DNA of 64,000 bases from Ampelocalamus luodianensis (Eukaryota > Streptophyta > Magnoliopsida > Poales > Poaceae): NCBI GenBank assembly GCA_036346255.1, contig CM070622.1, positions 22,346,751 through 22,410,750 of the forward strand, given 5' to 3'. Shown here piece after piece: positions 10,580-20,389 of this stretch (its first letter is position 1; each line of letters begins with the position of its first letter). Under the pieces are notes generated by a model. That model saw only the letters and a program-made list of their open reading frames with translations. It was not told where the DNA came from and did no database searches. A program made the position numbers and the translations under genes.

Positions 10580-12802
10580 TGTCTCGCGGGTCCCGAACGA
10601 CATCTCCTCATCGTCCGACTCCTTTTGTCCACCGGTTTGGCCCAATTGCTCAAGAATAGGAAGTGACCCTTTGCGAATAATAGTCCTCGAGTTTCGTAAG
10701 AAAACTCGGCGATTCTGAGGTCATGCCCTTCTTTTTATGAAAAGGACACCACAGGTTTGTCGTTTCTCCGATCTTGGTGTTTACCTTTACTTGATCGGAT
10801 TTTGCTTGGGGTTGTGTGGCTCTTATCGCTACGGCTAGGACCTCCTTAGAACCGGCATCTGGAGATTTTTGACTTTTCGCTTTGTTCTTAGATTTCTTAG
10901 CCTTTTTATCATTTTTCTTACCACTTTCGCCTGCTTCCCGAGGGATGCCATCTTTGAGATCGATGGTATTGTTCCATTCGACCGCTTCAACAGCAGTCGC
11001 ATATCTATCAGCCATCTCAAAGAGCTCAGCGACGGTGGCAGGTGGATGTAAGGCGATGTCCTCTGTTATTCTTCTGCTACGGACTCCCTGTTTGAAAGCC
11101 CTGATCACAGATGAGTCACAAACTTCCTAATAGAGTTTCAACTGATCAAGGCGTCGATGAATTGTCATAGCGTTTCATGGTTGTTCTGTCTTATCCGGCA
11201 GTCATCCTCCTTTCTGGCGATTGTAAGTTCCTCGAAATTAGCCAGATGATCACGAGGTGTTGCCACGAGTAGATCGACTCAAATGGTTGGTTTAGAAGCC
11301 ATGATCGCGCCGATCCTTCGAGCACGATCGGAAGGTAATTCGCCATGACATGCTCTCCTCCTCCTGCGACTCGGATAGTCGTAGTGTAGATTTGGAGGAA
11401 CTCGATGGGGTTTTGAGTTCCATCAAATTTCTCCATATTCGCTTGGCCGAAATCGAGGCGCCAACGAACCGCTCGAAGGTCGGCGAGAACGCCGACATCC
11501 CGAGATAACCTCTTGTCTTCTTTTTGCGAAACGAAGGGTTAATGTCGCCGCGATCGAACTCGTCGATACCCGACCATGGGGACTAGGCCTATAATAGGCC
11601 TCGACCTTACGGAAATACTCCTCGTGCCGCTTGCCGCGCGTGCGTCGTCGTCGGTGGTGAAAGATCACCCCTCCCGTTGGCTTGTGGCATTTTTCTCATG
11701 TCGAGAGAACGACATGAGGGAGAGTCGTGTCGCCTTCCATGCGATGAGTTTCTGAGCGGTGGCGTAAGAAGTAGCCGCACTATTACGACCGTGGTTGTGG
11801 TCGACCTGCGTCGCCGAGTTTGGCCATCATGTCACGAAGTCTTTGCGCGATCTCCTCGGCAAAAGATCATGACACGTGCTCGAGCGAGTTCTTGGGTGGG
11901 TTCTCCAAAGAAATCATTGATGTCTTTGGAGTTCTTGAGCTTCCTTCGACTGGAAATAAGCGCGCTCAGGGAGGTTCTTCTGAGCCACTATTTTCTTCCG
12001 TCGAATTGCCTCAGAATGGTCTATTTCAGACCCTTGAACTTGTTTTAATGGAGCGCGAGAATGTTGAGGATGTCCCGCACGTTCATCAAAGTGTTCGTTT
12101 TGTTCGCCAGCTGTGGTGTCCTTGCCATTACGACGAGGTGGTGTAGAGTATGCTCGTCGGGAAGCATGTCCAATCCTTCTTCTGGGAGAACGATCCTGAT
12201 CAGAGGGAAGGACGAAGACCTCCCGTGGATGACTTCCACTTGCGCTCGAGATCTCCTCACTGGAGGAGTGGTCGAGCGACACCATCTGGCGACTTAGAGT
12301 AAACCCCTCCAGGTAGGGGAACTCCGGGTTATAATCGTCTTGGTCTGCAGGTGGCTCCTGCGTCGGGACGGTTGAATTTGGATGAACAGCATGTTCGATC
12401 CTCTTCCCTGCGGAAATGCTCGGAGAGAGAGGACCATCAGATGTCGATGGAGCTCCGGATAATGGCTTCCAGAACTTGTCTTGCCAACTCGAACTGTCTT
12501 GGGGGGACTCGAACACTTAGAGGAAAAGCTCTCGTCGTGTTGCGAGTTTGCCCTGAGACAGGGCTGTTGCTGGTCGAGTTGACCCTTGCCTCCCGAGGAA
12601 ATTGATCCTCACCGGGCATACCGTCGTGGGGATAAGGATCCTCCTCGACTCGTGGTAATGCGATCTCGAGATCCGATAGAAGATCTTCGAGGCGCAATAC
12701 CGTCGAAGATCGATACTCGGTTCAGATTTGAGACCGGCATCCATGTCGATGTCTGCGTGTCGGCCAAGTCGAACCAATTCTCCTCATTCCATTCTCCGGC
12801 AT
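10580..12802 (-). pseudogene. A1 gag, frameshifted
   Basis: Gag forms the virus-like particle. The start is the ATG at 12802, matched by comparison with A2 (61225) and A3 (35352). In A1 two bases are missing just after it, so the frame is lost at once. Downstream pieces in varying frames include MEKFDGTQNPIEFLQIYTTT at about 11436, the hallmark of the retrotransposon gag domain, then GSARSWLLNQPFESIYSWQH. Later comes RSRRITEDIALHPPATVAEL and a Lys-rich tail (10650-11108). A WCPFHKKKG remnant marks the zinc-binding end near the protease. The N-terminal third (11700-12700) is Ser/Pro/Arg-rich low-complexity sequence. Confidence 0.88.
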
Positions 12803-12852
12803 GGTAGCATAAAAGAGAAAAGGAAGAACTGTTGACAAGGAATTACCAGAGG

Positions 12853-12872
12853 ATCCCCACGGTGGCGCCAAC
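12853..12872 (-). promoter_or_regulatory. A1 primer binding site
   Basis: Directly after the 5' LTR on the minus strand the sequence reads GTTGGCGCCACCGTGGGGAT. It starts with TGGCGCC, the complement of a tRNA 3' end ...GGCGCCA. This type of PBS is usual for Tat and Athila elements (tRNA-Asp or tRNA-Arg in published cases). Which tRNA applies here is not decided. A2 (61275-61295) and A3 (35275-35295) agree closely. Confidence 0.8.
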
Positions 12873-13665
12873 CGCCGTTGTTTTAGAACCGATCTTACGT
12901 AAAGATTGTTTGATTCGGGGTCTCCACAATTGATCACACGCACGAAGAAGACACGGGATTTTTATACAGTTCGGGCCTTCTCCTGAGAATAACAACCCTA
13001 CTCCTGTGTATCTTGTATTTGCTCTTTGGATTACAATCGAATAAGTATTTTCCTAACTGTTCTTCAAAGAAGGCTCTATTTCTTCTTTCCCCCCAAGCCT
13101 CTCTCTCTATCTCTAACAGATACCTATTTATACTAAGCAATAGTGGACGTTGTCCTTCCAGGCTAATTAGTCGCTCATTATTATGTAATAATGAGAGTAA
13201 TTACGAGTAGTAACCTCCCATGTCACAATCGCCACTAGTCGAGATAGTGGGAATTATCTACGCTTATGTCGAGATAATCTGCGTATTTTGACCGCTAGAT
13301 TCTCACTTTGTTTAATGGGCCACAAACGGGTGGGTCCATGAAGTCGTGAGGAACCTTTAGCAGGCCCCGATCGTAGAAAAACTTACGACCAGACATACTC
13401 GTAACGATCATACCATAGTCGTAGAAGAGCTTACTACTAGGTAGTAGTCGTAACGATTATACCATGGTTGTAGAAGAGCTTACGACCGGGGTAGTCGTAG
13501 GGATTATACCGTGGTCGTAGAAGAGCTTACGACCAGGGGGTAGTCGTAGGGTAGCCTACGACTTCCTGACTAGTTCTTCCCTTTTGATATTTAAGGGGTA
13601 TGTCTTATGACGTCATATTTCTTGATTATGGAGTAAATAAATGTGGATTATTTAGATCCTCGTCA
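12873..13665 (-). repeat. A1 5' LTR
   Basis: This 793-bp LTR is the partner of 894-1684 and drives gag-pol. Its inner edge is mutated (CGCCGTTG where other copies have TGTCGGTG) and its outer edge TGACGAGG is intact. It contains the TATA box at 13124-13132 and the tandem TCGTA palindromes at about 13365-13560. Divergence from the 3' LTR is several per cent by eye, including many 1-bp indels. Confidence 0.94.
13124..13132 (-). promoter_or_regulatory. TATA box in A1 5' LTR
   Basis: TATAAATAG on the minus strand, kept in A2 at 61544-61552. It is the only good TATA sequence in the LTR and sits 250 bp before the LTR's inner end, a normal U3/R position. Confidence 0.6.
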
Positions 13666-13670
13666 ATTTC
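13666..13670. repeat. Target site duplication of A1, right copy (ATTTC)
   Basis: Exact match to 889-893, directly after the last LTR base. Confidence 0.95.
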
Positions 13671-15600
13671 AAAATAGAAAGGAAAACCAAAAACTGATTT
13701 CGACTCGAGCGGCTGAAAAGCATGGCAGGTGCTGGTAGAGAGCATGACAAAGTGGTATAGGGAAGTACCGCCTGAGTCAATAAAGGACCGAGTTCTTATA
13801 CGAACTCTCGTATAAAAATAGTGCAACCACAAATCTATAATGAGTACGACCTGGCTAACAAAATTGTTCGCCTGAACGTGGCTTCGCCATTGGTGGGTGT
13901 GTGGTGTGAATAAGGATAAGAGAGCCACCGAACCACACAACACAGGAGGGGGCCTCCCAGGGCCGTGGCCTAGGGAGGTGGAAACCTTAGTGGGTAGGGT
14001 AGCGTTGAGGTGAGGCATTGTAAAGGCCTTGTAATAATCATCATAGTCACACACCTATAGAAGTGTGTCAGATGGACAATATAAGTTGATTGTCTCTTGT
14101 GCGAACTCTGCAGAGTATAAAAACTATCTTGATAGCCGTGCCCACGGTCATGGGTGGTGCCGAGAACTTACTTGAAATAGCTTTCATTTTCATAAAACAA
14201 TTTTGTGGGTGGAATGAAAAGATCAGTTGGAGCCCAGAGTTTGAGATGGCCTAATTGGGAACCAGTGGGAAGTATAAGATATGACCTGAGAAGGAACATG
14301 AGTACATGGTGGATGGAGCCACTCAGTGATATAGGAGGTTGGAGCCCCCACTGGTATTTTACAACAAAACTTAACTTTATTAAAACTTGTATTAGTTAAA
14401 ATGCTAGGTCTCAGAATTTGTTACCACTTAATTTATTTCAATAAGTGGCTTTATGCAAACAAAAGAACCACTAACCATTTCTTTGACCAGCCTTACATAT
14501 TATATATATGCATTCTGTGTGTTGGCTCACGAGTATGGTTGTGTATCATACTCACTCATTATTATTATTCAATAAGTGTAAGAGAAGAAGACTATGTGGG
14601 CACTTATGAGCATTTGTCCAGACTGGAGATCAAGAAGGCCAAGAACTAGGTCGTGGGCCCTAGTCGATTACTTGCGGGTATATCATGAGGGTTCTATGTG
14701 TTGCACTTTAAATTCTGCTTCCGCTGCTAATTCTTTAAAGGTATTTGGCTTGATTGCCCAATTTGAAAGTCAAAAGCCGTAAGATATATTTATGCTTTCT
14801 TTAATACTATACAATAGCTTTACAATTTCAAGATATGTGTTTTGATATCTAATGATATAACTGTGTGCACTAGCTACTGATCTAGAGACTGATGCTGTGA
14901 ACACAGAAGATCCCAGATTGCAAATTTGGGGTTTGACAATCATGTACTACTTTGTTTAAATTTTGTCTTCTATTGATTTAGAATGTTTAATTTCTATCAG
15001 ACCTACCACAGTGTGTGTTTCATTTCTTTTTTGGTGCAAAAAGGGATTTGTCTTATCTTAGTTCATACATCCTATTTGTGTATGTGGCACTCGTAGGTTG
15101 GAAGTGCTTTAGATTGGAATGAGAGGATATGTAGTAGCTTACATGCAGGTACTTACTAAAAGATTGTTTGATAATCATAATCACTTCAGTTCGTTTTGTT
15201 TTTGTTTTCATTAGGCCTTATTCACAAAGGTGTCCCTCCGGTTTTCTTTTCTGCAATTGTTTTTTTTTTTCTATGTACAAACTTCTTCACTTGGTACGTC
15301 AGAGTAGTACAAATGCATGAAAAAGTCATTATTCATACAAATCAGGTAGACCATAACTTATTTGTATGTGCTCAATGTAATGTGGAGAATTAAGGTTTAC
15401 ATTTATTCTCTTATATTGAAGCACTAGGGAATAACATCGAACAAAAACCCTTCGTTTAATAAATTCTTTCTTTCCGTTCACTTGATTGGAATAATTGGAA
15501 TAAACTACCATAATTTATGCAACACATTTGTAATCTTCTTTACATTCCTTTTTCCGTCTTTGAGGAGTAGTTTTTACTGTACAGTTTAGATATTTTTGGA
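13671..15600. other. Unclassified grass repeat, no gene seen
   Basis: About 1.9 kb without a recognisable protein. The first 550 bases contain words I remember only as generic grass repeat sequence (a GC-rich part near 13920-14000 and GTATAAAAACTATCTTGATAG near 14115). The block from about 14400 on is AT-rich, with long T runs around 15250. It may be the left part of the gene-fragment carrier that ends at 19752, but no 5' Helitron end of the usual TCTCTACTA type was found. Confidence 0.4.
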
Positions 15601-16680
15601 TAGTTAGCTTAATATTACTGTTTACTTTCTCTCGTGGTGGTCACGTCGCCTCTTTTATCTGCGCTGTCCAATCCTGGTGCCATGCTGTCCGTCGTCCGAT
15701 TGTGCCATTCGTTGAGGTCGCACGCCATGTCCCCGCGTCTCCACCTGTGCCCGACTGCCTGCTGCCTCGGCCCTCGGTTGCTTTATTCCCCAATCCCCAT
15801 CGTGCCCCTCTGGTTTTCCTTCCTCGCTTGTGTCGCCGCTCGCGTCGCCACTCGCCAGTGTCTCTTCCTCCGTGTTCGTCTGCTTCGCCTCGGTCGCCGC
15901 CGCTTATCCTTCGCCTCCTTTCTTCCTGTCGTTTTCTTCCCGTCGGTTGCACCTATTTTCGGGGATGGTTCTCCATTGACCTATGCTTGTTTCGTGTGTT
16001 GTTTCTTTTCTGCGGCCGATGGCACCTCCTCCATGGATCTGTACGGATTTTGCTTCCCCCGGGGTCTTTGCCCTCACACTTCTCGTCTTTGGCGACGAGG
16101 GAGGATTTTGCGTGGTCCAGCCCAATGCCAATGGAGGGTGAGATGGGATCGACCGGGGCGAGGTCGATTCGGTGGCGGGAAGGCGCCATCGACCGAGGCA
16201 ATGTCAATTTGGTTGCGGAGGAAGCGGGATTGAGCACAGCTCGCAGCAGCAGCTGATCCCCAGAATTCTTTGGCTCTTCCCCTCCGCTCCCCTTCGTGGC
16301 TGCCCGCCCGCCTACCTGCTTGCCCCAACCGAATGTTCTCGAGGATTTCTTGGTCCCTAGTGCCTTGAACGCTTCTGGGGCGCATCAAAGCCCGCCGCTT
16401 TTAGGTGCGACTTTTGCATCTTTTTGCCCGGGATTGTTGTTGGTTTCTTGCAAAGATCGCATCTTTGGCGAGGGGTGGCCTATCGGATCAGAGCAGATGT
16501 GGGGGTGGTGGCCTTCCGGTTGGAGCTTGTAGGAGACATGACATCCTTCGTGGCAACCATCACCTCTCCGTCCACGCGTCGGCTCCATGCCATCTTCGTC
16601 GTCATGAACTCCCTCCCGTACGCCAGTGCTGCCCCGCCACCGCAGGTTCAGGCATCTTCTTCCATTTCTGTGTTTTACAG
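15601..16680. other. GC-rich segment upstream of the ankyrin fragment
   Basis: This stretch of about 1.1 kb is GC-rich, unlike its AT-rich neighbours, and open in several frames on both strands. None gives a domain I recognise. It looks like a captured 5' UTR, first exon or promoter from some gene. It ends in a splice-acceptor-like TTTTACAG at 16673-16680, where recognisable coding sequence begins. Confidence 0.45.
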
Positions 16681-17670
16681 AAGTTTTGAAGGAGCTGTTG
16701 CAGGCTTTTCCTGCTTTATCTATGACTACAAATTCTGTAAATGCTACAGCTTTGGACACTGCTGCCATTCAGGGTCACATTGATATTGTCAATCTCCTAC
16801 TGGAAACTGATGCTAGCCTTGCCAAAAATGCAAAAAATAATGGGAAGGCAGTTTTGCATTCAGCAGCAAGAATGGGCCATGTGGAAGTTGTAAGATCGTT
16901 ATTAAATAAGGATCCAGAGATTGGCTTAAGAACAGACAAGAAGGGACAAACAGCATTACATATGGCTTCAAAATGACAAAATGTCAAAATGGTGGTTGAG
17001 TTGTTGAAGCCTGGTGTCTCAGTTATCCATCTGGAAGACAACAAGGGGAATAGAGACCATTGCATGTTGCAATTCGAAAGGGCAATGTCATTGTAGGTGA
17101 TTGCATAATGGTAATTATCTTTTATATGTTTACCTTCTTTCAGCTATATTGTTTTGTCAATCATTTTCTGTCCTGTCTTATTACTCACTGAATGTAATTT
17201 CGGTCGGTATGATTTTGGATACAACTCATCAATTACTTCGCTGTAAATGCCCTGCTTTGCTTAGAATGGTGATAATGTTTTTCTCCAAAAAAACAAATTT
17301 CCTTGAAACTTAATGATAGTATGAAGTTGTGAGCTGTTTGGACAAGAATGTTGCTGGCTCTTAAAAATTGTTTGTACCTAGCCTTTTAAAGAACTTTCCA
17401 GTTCATATTTTGACTTTTTGCATCTTGCCTGATAAATGTGTAATTCCTTACAGATAGTGCAGACTCTACTATCAATTGAGGGGATTGACATCAATGCAGG
17501 TTATAGATCTGGAGAGACCGCTCTTACTATTGCTGAGAAACTCAATAATGAAGAACTTGTTAACATCCTGAGAGACGCTGGTGGAGTAATCGCAAAAGAG
17601 CAAGTACATCCTCCAAATTCAGCAAAGCAACTTAAGCAGACTGACAGTGATATTAGACATGATGTCCGCC
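16681..17670 (+). pseudogene. ITN1-like ankyrin-repeat protein fragment (captured exons)
   Basis: The segment 16681-17098 encodes consecutive ankyrin repeats: LKELLQAFPALS, then ATALDTAAIQGHIDIVNLLL, NGKAVLHSAARMGHVEVV and GQTALHMASK. An intron follows (GTGATT... to ...TTACAG). The second exon from about 17454 gives IVQTLLSIEGIDINA, SGETALTIAEKLNNEELVNI and KQLKQTDSDIRHDV. This matches plant ANK proteins of the ITN1 type, membrane proteins whose C-terminal PGG/transmembrane domain should follow; here the match stops at about 17670. A stop replaces Gly after HMASK (16974), and later indels break the frame at the repeat after NKGN. Both ends of the gene are missing. The host function (stress and ABA-related signalling in known members) does not apply to this fragment. 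Confidence 0.88.
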
Positions 17671-18358
17671 GTCTCGCCGGCCGCTGGAACGAATCAATTA
17701 AGACACGAGAAGTTGTGGATTCCCCTTTCAAATGAATGAAGTGAGGCTTAGTCGTTAAGAGAGTGAGTGGATGAAGAAAAAGAGGCACAGGCAAGGCATC
17801 ATCGCTCGTAACCCAACCACCTGTCCTTTCCATCAACCGCAGCGTGATGGTTTTCCATTAAATTGCTGACGGAGCTCAGCTTCTGGATGAACCTGTTCTA
17901 CCAGGCTCCGTCGTGCACTCAGGTTCGGTTGACAGGTTAATGCGTACGTACTGCGAAAAGAAAATATGTTGGTATATTACCAGAACCACCAGTTGTCACC
18001 TATTTGTTTGACCTTTTCAACTTCTTGATTAGAGAAAGATGTTGTCTGCTGTTAACTTAGAATAAAGTAAGATTAAATGTCCAATTTGAAATCTACTCTT
18101 GAATCAACTTAAGATAGCTCCAGATGATATGTATCTTAAAATGAATTGAGACTCTGCTATTGTATAGAACTCAAGCACAGCGTATGAGCTATAAGTTTAA
18201 CTGAAAATCAAGAAGTTCAACTCTTTTCATCCAGTATAATTTCAATGTGCTTGCTGCGTTGTTTTCTTTTGGGGTGTTCTCCAGACTTAATTGAGGATTG
18301 CTGATTTGAGCAGATGCAAACAATAATTTACATCTAGGATTTGGGATTCTAATTGCAG

Positions 18359-18640
18359 TACCAAATCCCAAGCAACATGCAGCTTCAGGAAATGTTATAG
18401 AATCTGCAATACAGAAAGCCCTCAAGGAAGCAGAGTACAGTCCCAGTTCCCCTGCTCTCTGTGTGCGCTTGCATGCATGTGGGATAGCATATGTGCGTGT
18501 ATGAATAATAGAAATGGCAACTAATGATTTTGCACTTTGTTTCTCAGGGATAAAAGGATAGTAGGAAATGCAATCACTCCCTTCATGCTTGACATAGTGA
18601 AGGTACTAACTGGAGGATCTTCACTCGAAGCCAGTATCTT
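18359..18640 (+). pseudogene. Pseudouridine-5'-phosphate glycosidase fragment (captured exons)
   Basis: The enzyme (PsuG/IndA family) splits pseudouridine 5'-phosphate into uracil and ribose 5-phosphate. Two exons are visible. 18359-18434 encodes PNPKQHAASGNVIESAIQKA and LKEA. After a GT-AG intron, 18548-18640 encodes DKRIVGNAITPFMLDIVKVL and TGGSSLEA, the family's highly conserved GNAxTPF...LTGGxSLEAN block. The match ends in S-I-L-stop where the family continues with the NIxLV helix. Only this middle part of a protein of about 330 residues is present. It lies in the same orientation as the ankyrin and CCT1 pieces, with 700 bp of unrelated sequence before and 640 bp after. Confidence 0.85.
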
Positions 18641-19282
18641 ATAATTTTACTTGCAATCTGTGCTATAGTTTCAGGGAAATTACATCGTATTATCCGTATT
18701 CATCTATAATTTTGAGTCTTGATAGTTATTTCAATTTTAGAAACGAGAAATTTGGCCTTTGCACCTTTTTCAAATTCTAATAATAAAATATTGAGTTGGA
18801 CTTTCTGGGAACATTGGTTCTATCTACTTTTATCTGCACTATGTGAAATTCAACTGATGTTCATGTGCAAACTCTAAGTATATGAGATTTACTATAGGCT
18901 AAATAAGCTTACAGAAAAGTTACTTTTTATTTTTGGTCTTTACCTTGAGCATACTGGTGCGAAGACAAGCCTTAGGCATGAAGTGAGTTTAAATATATTA
19001 AGTTAGGTTATGTTATTTGTCTTTATGTCATATCGCTTTCAGAAAGGTTTTTCCAAATCCTACTTTTGTTTTACTCATATATGAAACTAACGGCCCGATG
19101 TTAGCTTTGAATTACTCTTTTTCTGTATCAAAACTATAATGACCACTATTGTTAGTGGCTACAGGGTGAGCTTGTAGTTTATATTTTTGCTGGAGTAGCA
19201 TTACAATTTTAAATGATAATTTTGGCTACAAACTGATGATCTCTTACATCTTTGCATTTTTTTTACCTTCATATTATACTAG

Positions 19283-19651
19283 CTTGCGATGCGTGAACCT
19301 TACAAGTATATCGAAGAAAAGTTGGCTGTGAAGGTAAGAGAATACTTTCTTCTTAACAAACAACAGCAGAGTGATGTTCCATTCCATGCTTATTGCCATG
19401 CTGACATGAGTAATTATCTACACTTTCAGCTTGTTAAAGTTGGAAAAGATTTCATGATAAACTGTGCGAAATCTAGCATGTCTTTGAAATTGATTAATAG
19501 TGACAGTAATTTCTTTGTAGATCTAGTAAGTTCCTATGGTTATATCATCAGATTGCAGTTTATGTTTCTTATTCATGCCTTGTTTTTACTTGTGACAAGG
19601 ATGGTTACTTGCTAAATGGATATGCACTGAGCACAGGCTGTGCAGCTAAGG
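19283..19651 (+). pseudogene. CCT1 / TCP-1 alpha chaperonin fragment (captured exons)
   Basis: CCT1 is a subunit of the cytosolic TRiC chaperonin. Three exon pieces follow in order. 19283-19333 encodes YKYIEEKLAVK and is followed by a GTAAGA donor. 19430-19525 encodes GKDFMINCAKSSMSLKLI and then NSDSNFFVDL, corresponding to the CCT1 block GKDSLINCAKTSMSSK. 19600-19651 encodes GYLLNGYALSTGCAAK, which resembles the CCT1 segment SYLLNGYALNTGRAAQ. Acceptors TACTAG and TTTCAG precede the first two. The intervening sequences are shorter than or unlike real introns, and substitutions at conserved positions show decay. The fragment ends 100 bp before the Helitron hairpin. Confidence 0.82.
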
Positions 19652-19724
19652 AATGCCACTACAGTGTTACAGTATAGTATTAATCCATACATATAATGTT
19701 ATAGTGAACTATTCTGCTTCCCCC

Positions 19725-19752
19725 GCGCGCCAAGGCGTGCTCAGGCCCCTAG
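19725..19752 (+). repeat. Helitron 3' hairpin and CTAG terminus
   Basis: A seven-base-pair GC-rich stem with an AA loop is followed by TCAGGCCCCTAG and then T. Helitrons end in CTRR preceded by such a hairpin at 10-12 bases and insert between A and T. The T after 19752 fits. Confidence 0.72.
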
Positions 19753-19800
19753 TATATATGCAGCCTCACAGCCTCCGTCTTCCTCACGGAGAAGTAAAGG

Positions 19801-19805
19801 GTTTG
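19801..19805. repeat. Target site duplication of element B, left copy (GTTTG)
   Basis: Exact match to 23292-23296, immediately outside the LTR edge TGTCAAGG. Confidence 0.95.
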
Positions 19806-20269
19806 TGTCAAGGACTTCGATAGCAGTTGACGTATTCAATCGTTATTCGTGTGTTGGATGTGGACGGATTCCAGTGCCTCGGCGTCATGGCTGTGGCGCC
19901 GTGATGAATTACAGCCGCGCGGCAGAGTTCTGGAGATGTCGAACGAATAGAACAGAACGATGAAGAACAGGATAGAAGAGCAGAAAGGATTGGGGCAGTT
20001 TTCTGGTATTTCTTGCATAACTGAAAACACAGTGCTTCTCTCCTTTAAATAGAGAGCTTCTAACAATGTAGACTACGAATCGAACTCGAATACGAACTAA
20101 GCTATTACAGATTGCCGAAACTATGAAAGGAAACTAAACTGAAAAGAAGACTAACTATTCTAAATCTGGCAAGACATCAAAACAAACTGAAGCAGTCGAA
20201 TCGGACTCTTTTGGAGCAAAGTCCAGCGCTGACTTGTTTCTTCGCTTGTATATAATACCTCACATGATA
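19806..20269 (-). repeat. Element B 3' LTR
   Basis: 464 bp, about 94-95 % identical to 22820-23291 by eye. Its outer edge is TGTCAAGG on the plus strand. Its inner edge has TATC where the partner has TGTC. Confidence 0.93.
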
Positions 20270-20284
20270 TCTCTCTCCTCCTTT
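20270..20284 (-). promoter_or_regulatory. Element B polypurine tract
   Basis: AAAGGAGGAGAGAGA on the minus strand directly abuts the 3' LTR. It is a perfect 15-base purine run. Confidence 0.85.
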
Positions 20285-20389
20285 AAAAATAGCTTGCCTT
20301 CGAGCTTAAACAACGGATAGAGTCGTTGAAATTGGTCCAAATCCTCCTATGAAGCACTTATTTCAGGTTACTTGAAGGCGATCATGGGC

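Larger units (their letters stand above)
894..13665 (-). mobile_element. Element A1: full-length Tat-like Ty3/gypsy LTR retrotransposon
   Basis: A complete 12.77-kb element on the minus strand. It has a 5' LTR (12873-13665), PBS, gag, protease, RT, RNase H, integrase, a long spacer with an antisense gene, PPT and 3' LTR (894-1684), flanked by a perfect ATTTC duplication. Seen: pol order PR-RT-RH-INT with integrase before the 3' LTR, which defines Ty3/gypsy; protease active site VDGGSS; PBS starting TTGGCGCC; and an extra ORF on the opposite strand between integrase and 3' LTR. Known: such additional antisense ORFs and TGGCGCC-type PBS occur in the plant Tat lineage (Grande, RIRE2, Retand and relatives). 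Inferred: Tat-lineage membership. Every pol domain carries frameshifts, and the RT motif YVDD reads YVDE, so the copy is not autonomous. A2 (49197-62022) is a close second copy and A3 (34538-47850) an older relative. Confidence 0.93.
16681..19752 (+). mobile_element. Helitron-type gene-fragment carrier (minimal extent)
   Basis: The right end shows the Helitron signature: a GC-rich hairpin (GCGCGCC at 19725-19731, loop AA, GGCGTGC at 19734-19740, one G-T pair), an 11-base gap, then CTAG at 19749-19752 followed by T. All three captured gene pieces lie upstream on the same strand, as expected for transcript-like Helitron capture. The 5' end was not found, so the true start may be anywhere between 13671 and 16680. 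No Rep/helicase is present, so the element would be non-autonomous. A Pack-MULE is less likely because no terminal inverted repeat is seen. Confidence 0.68.

Noticed and set aside
13626..14054. Minus-strand ORF of 142 codons
   Set aside because: It crosses the A1 LTR border and target duplication, so it cannot be one gene.
15634..16256. Long overlapping open frames in GC-rich sequence
   Set aside because: Open on several frames of both strands with no recognisable domain; expected from GC-rich composition.
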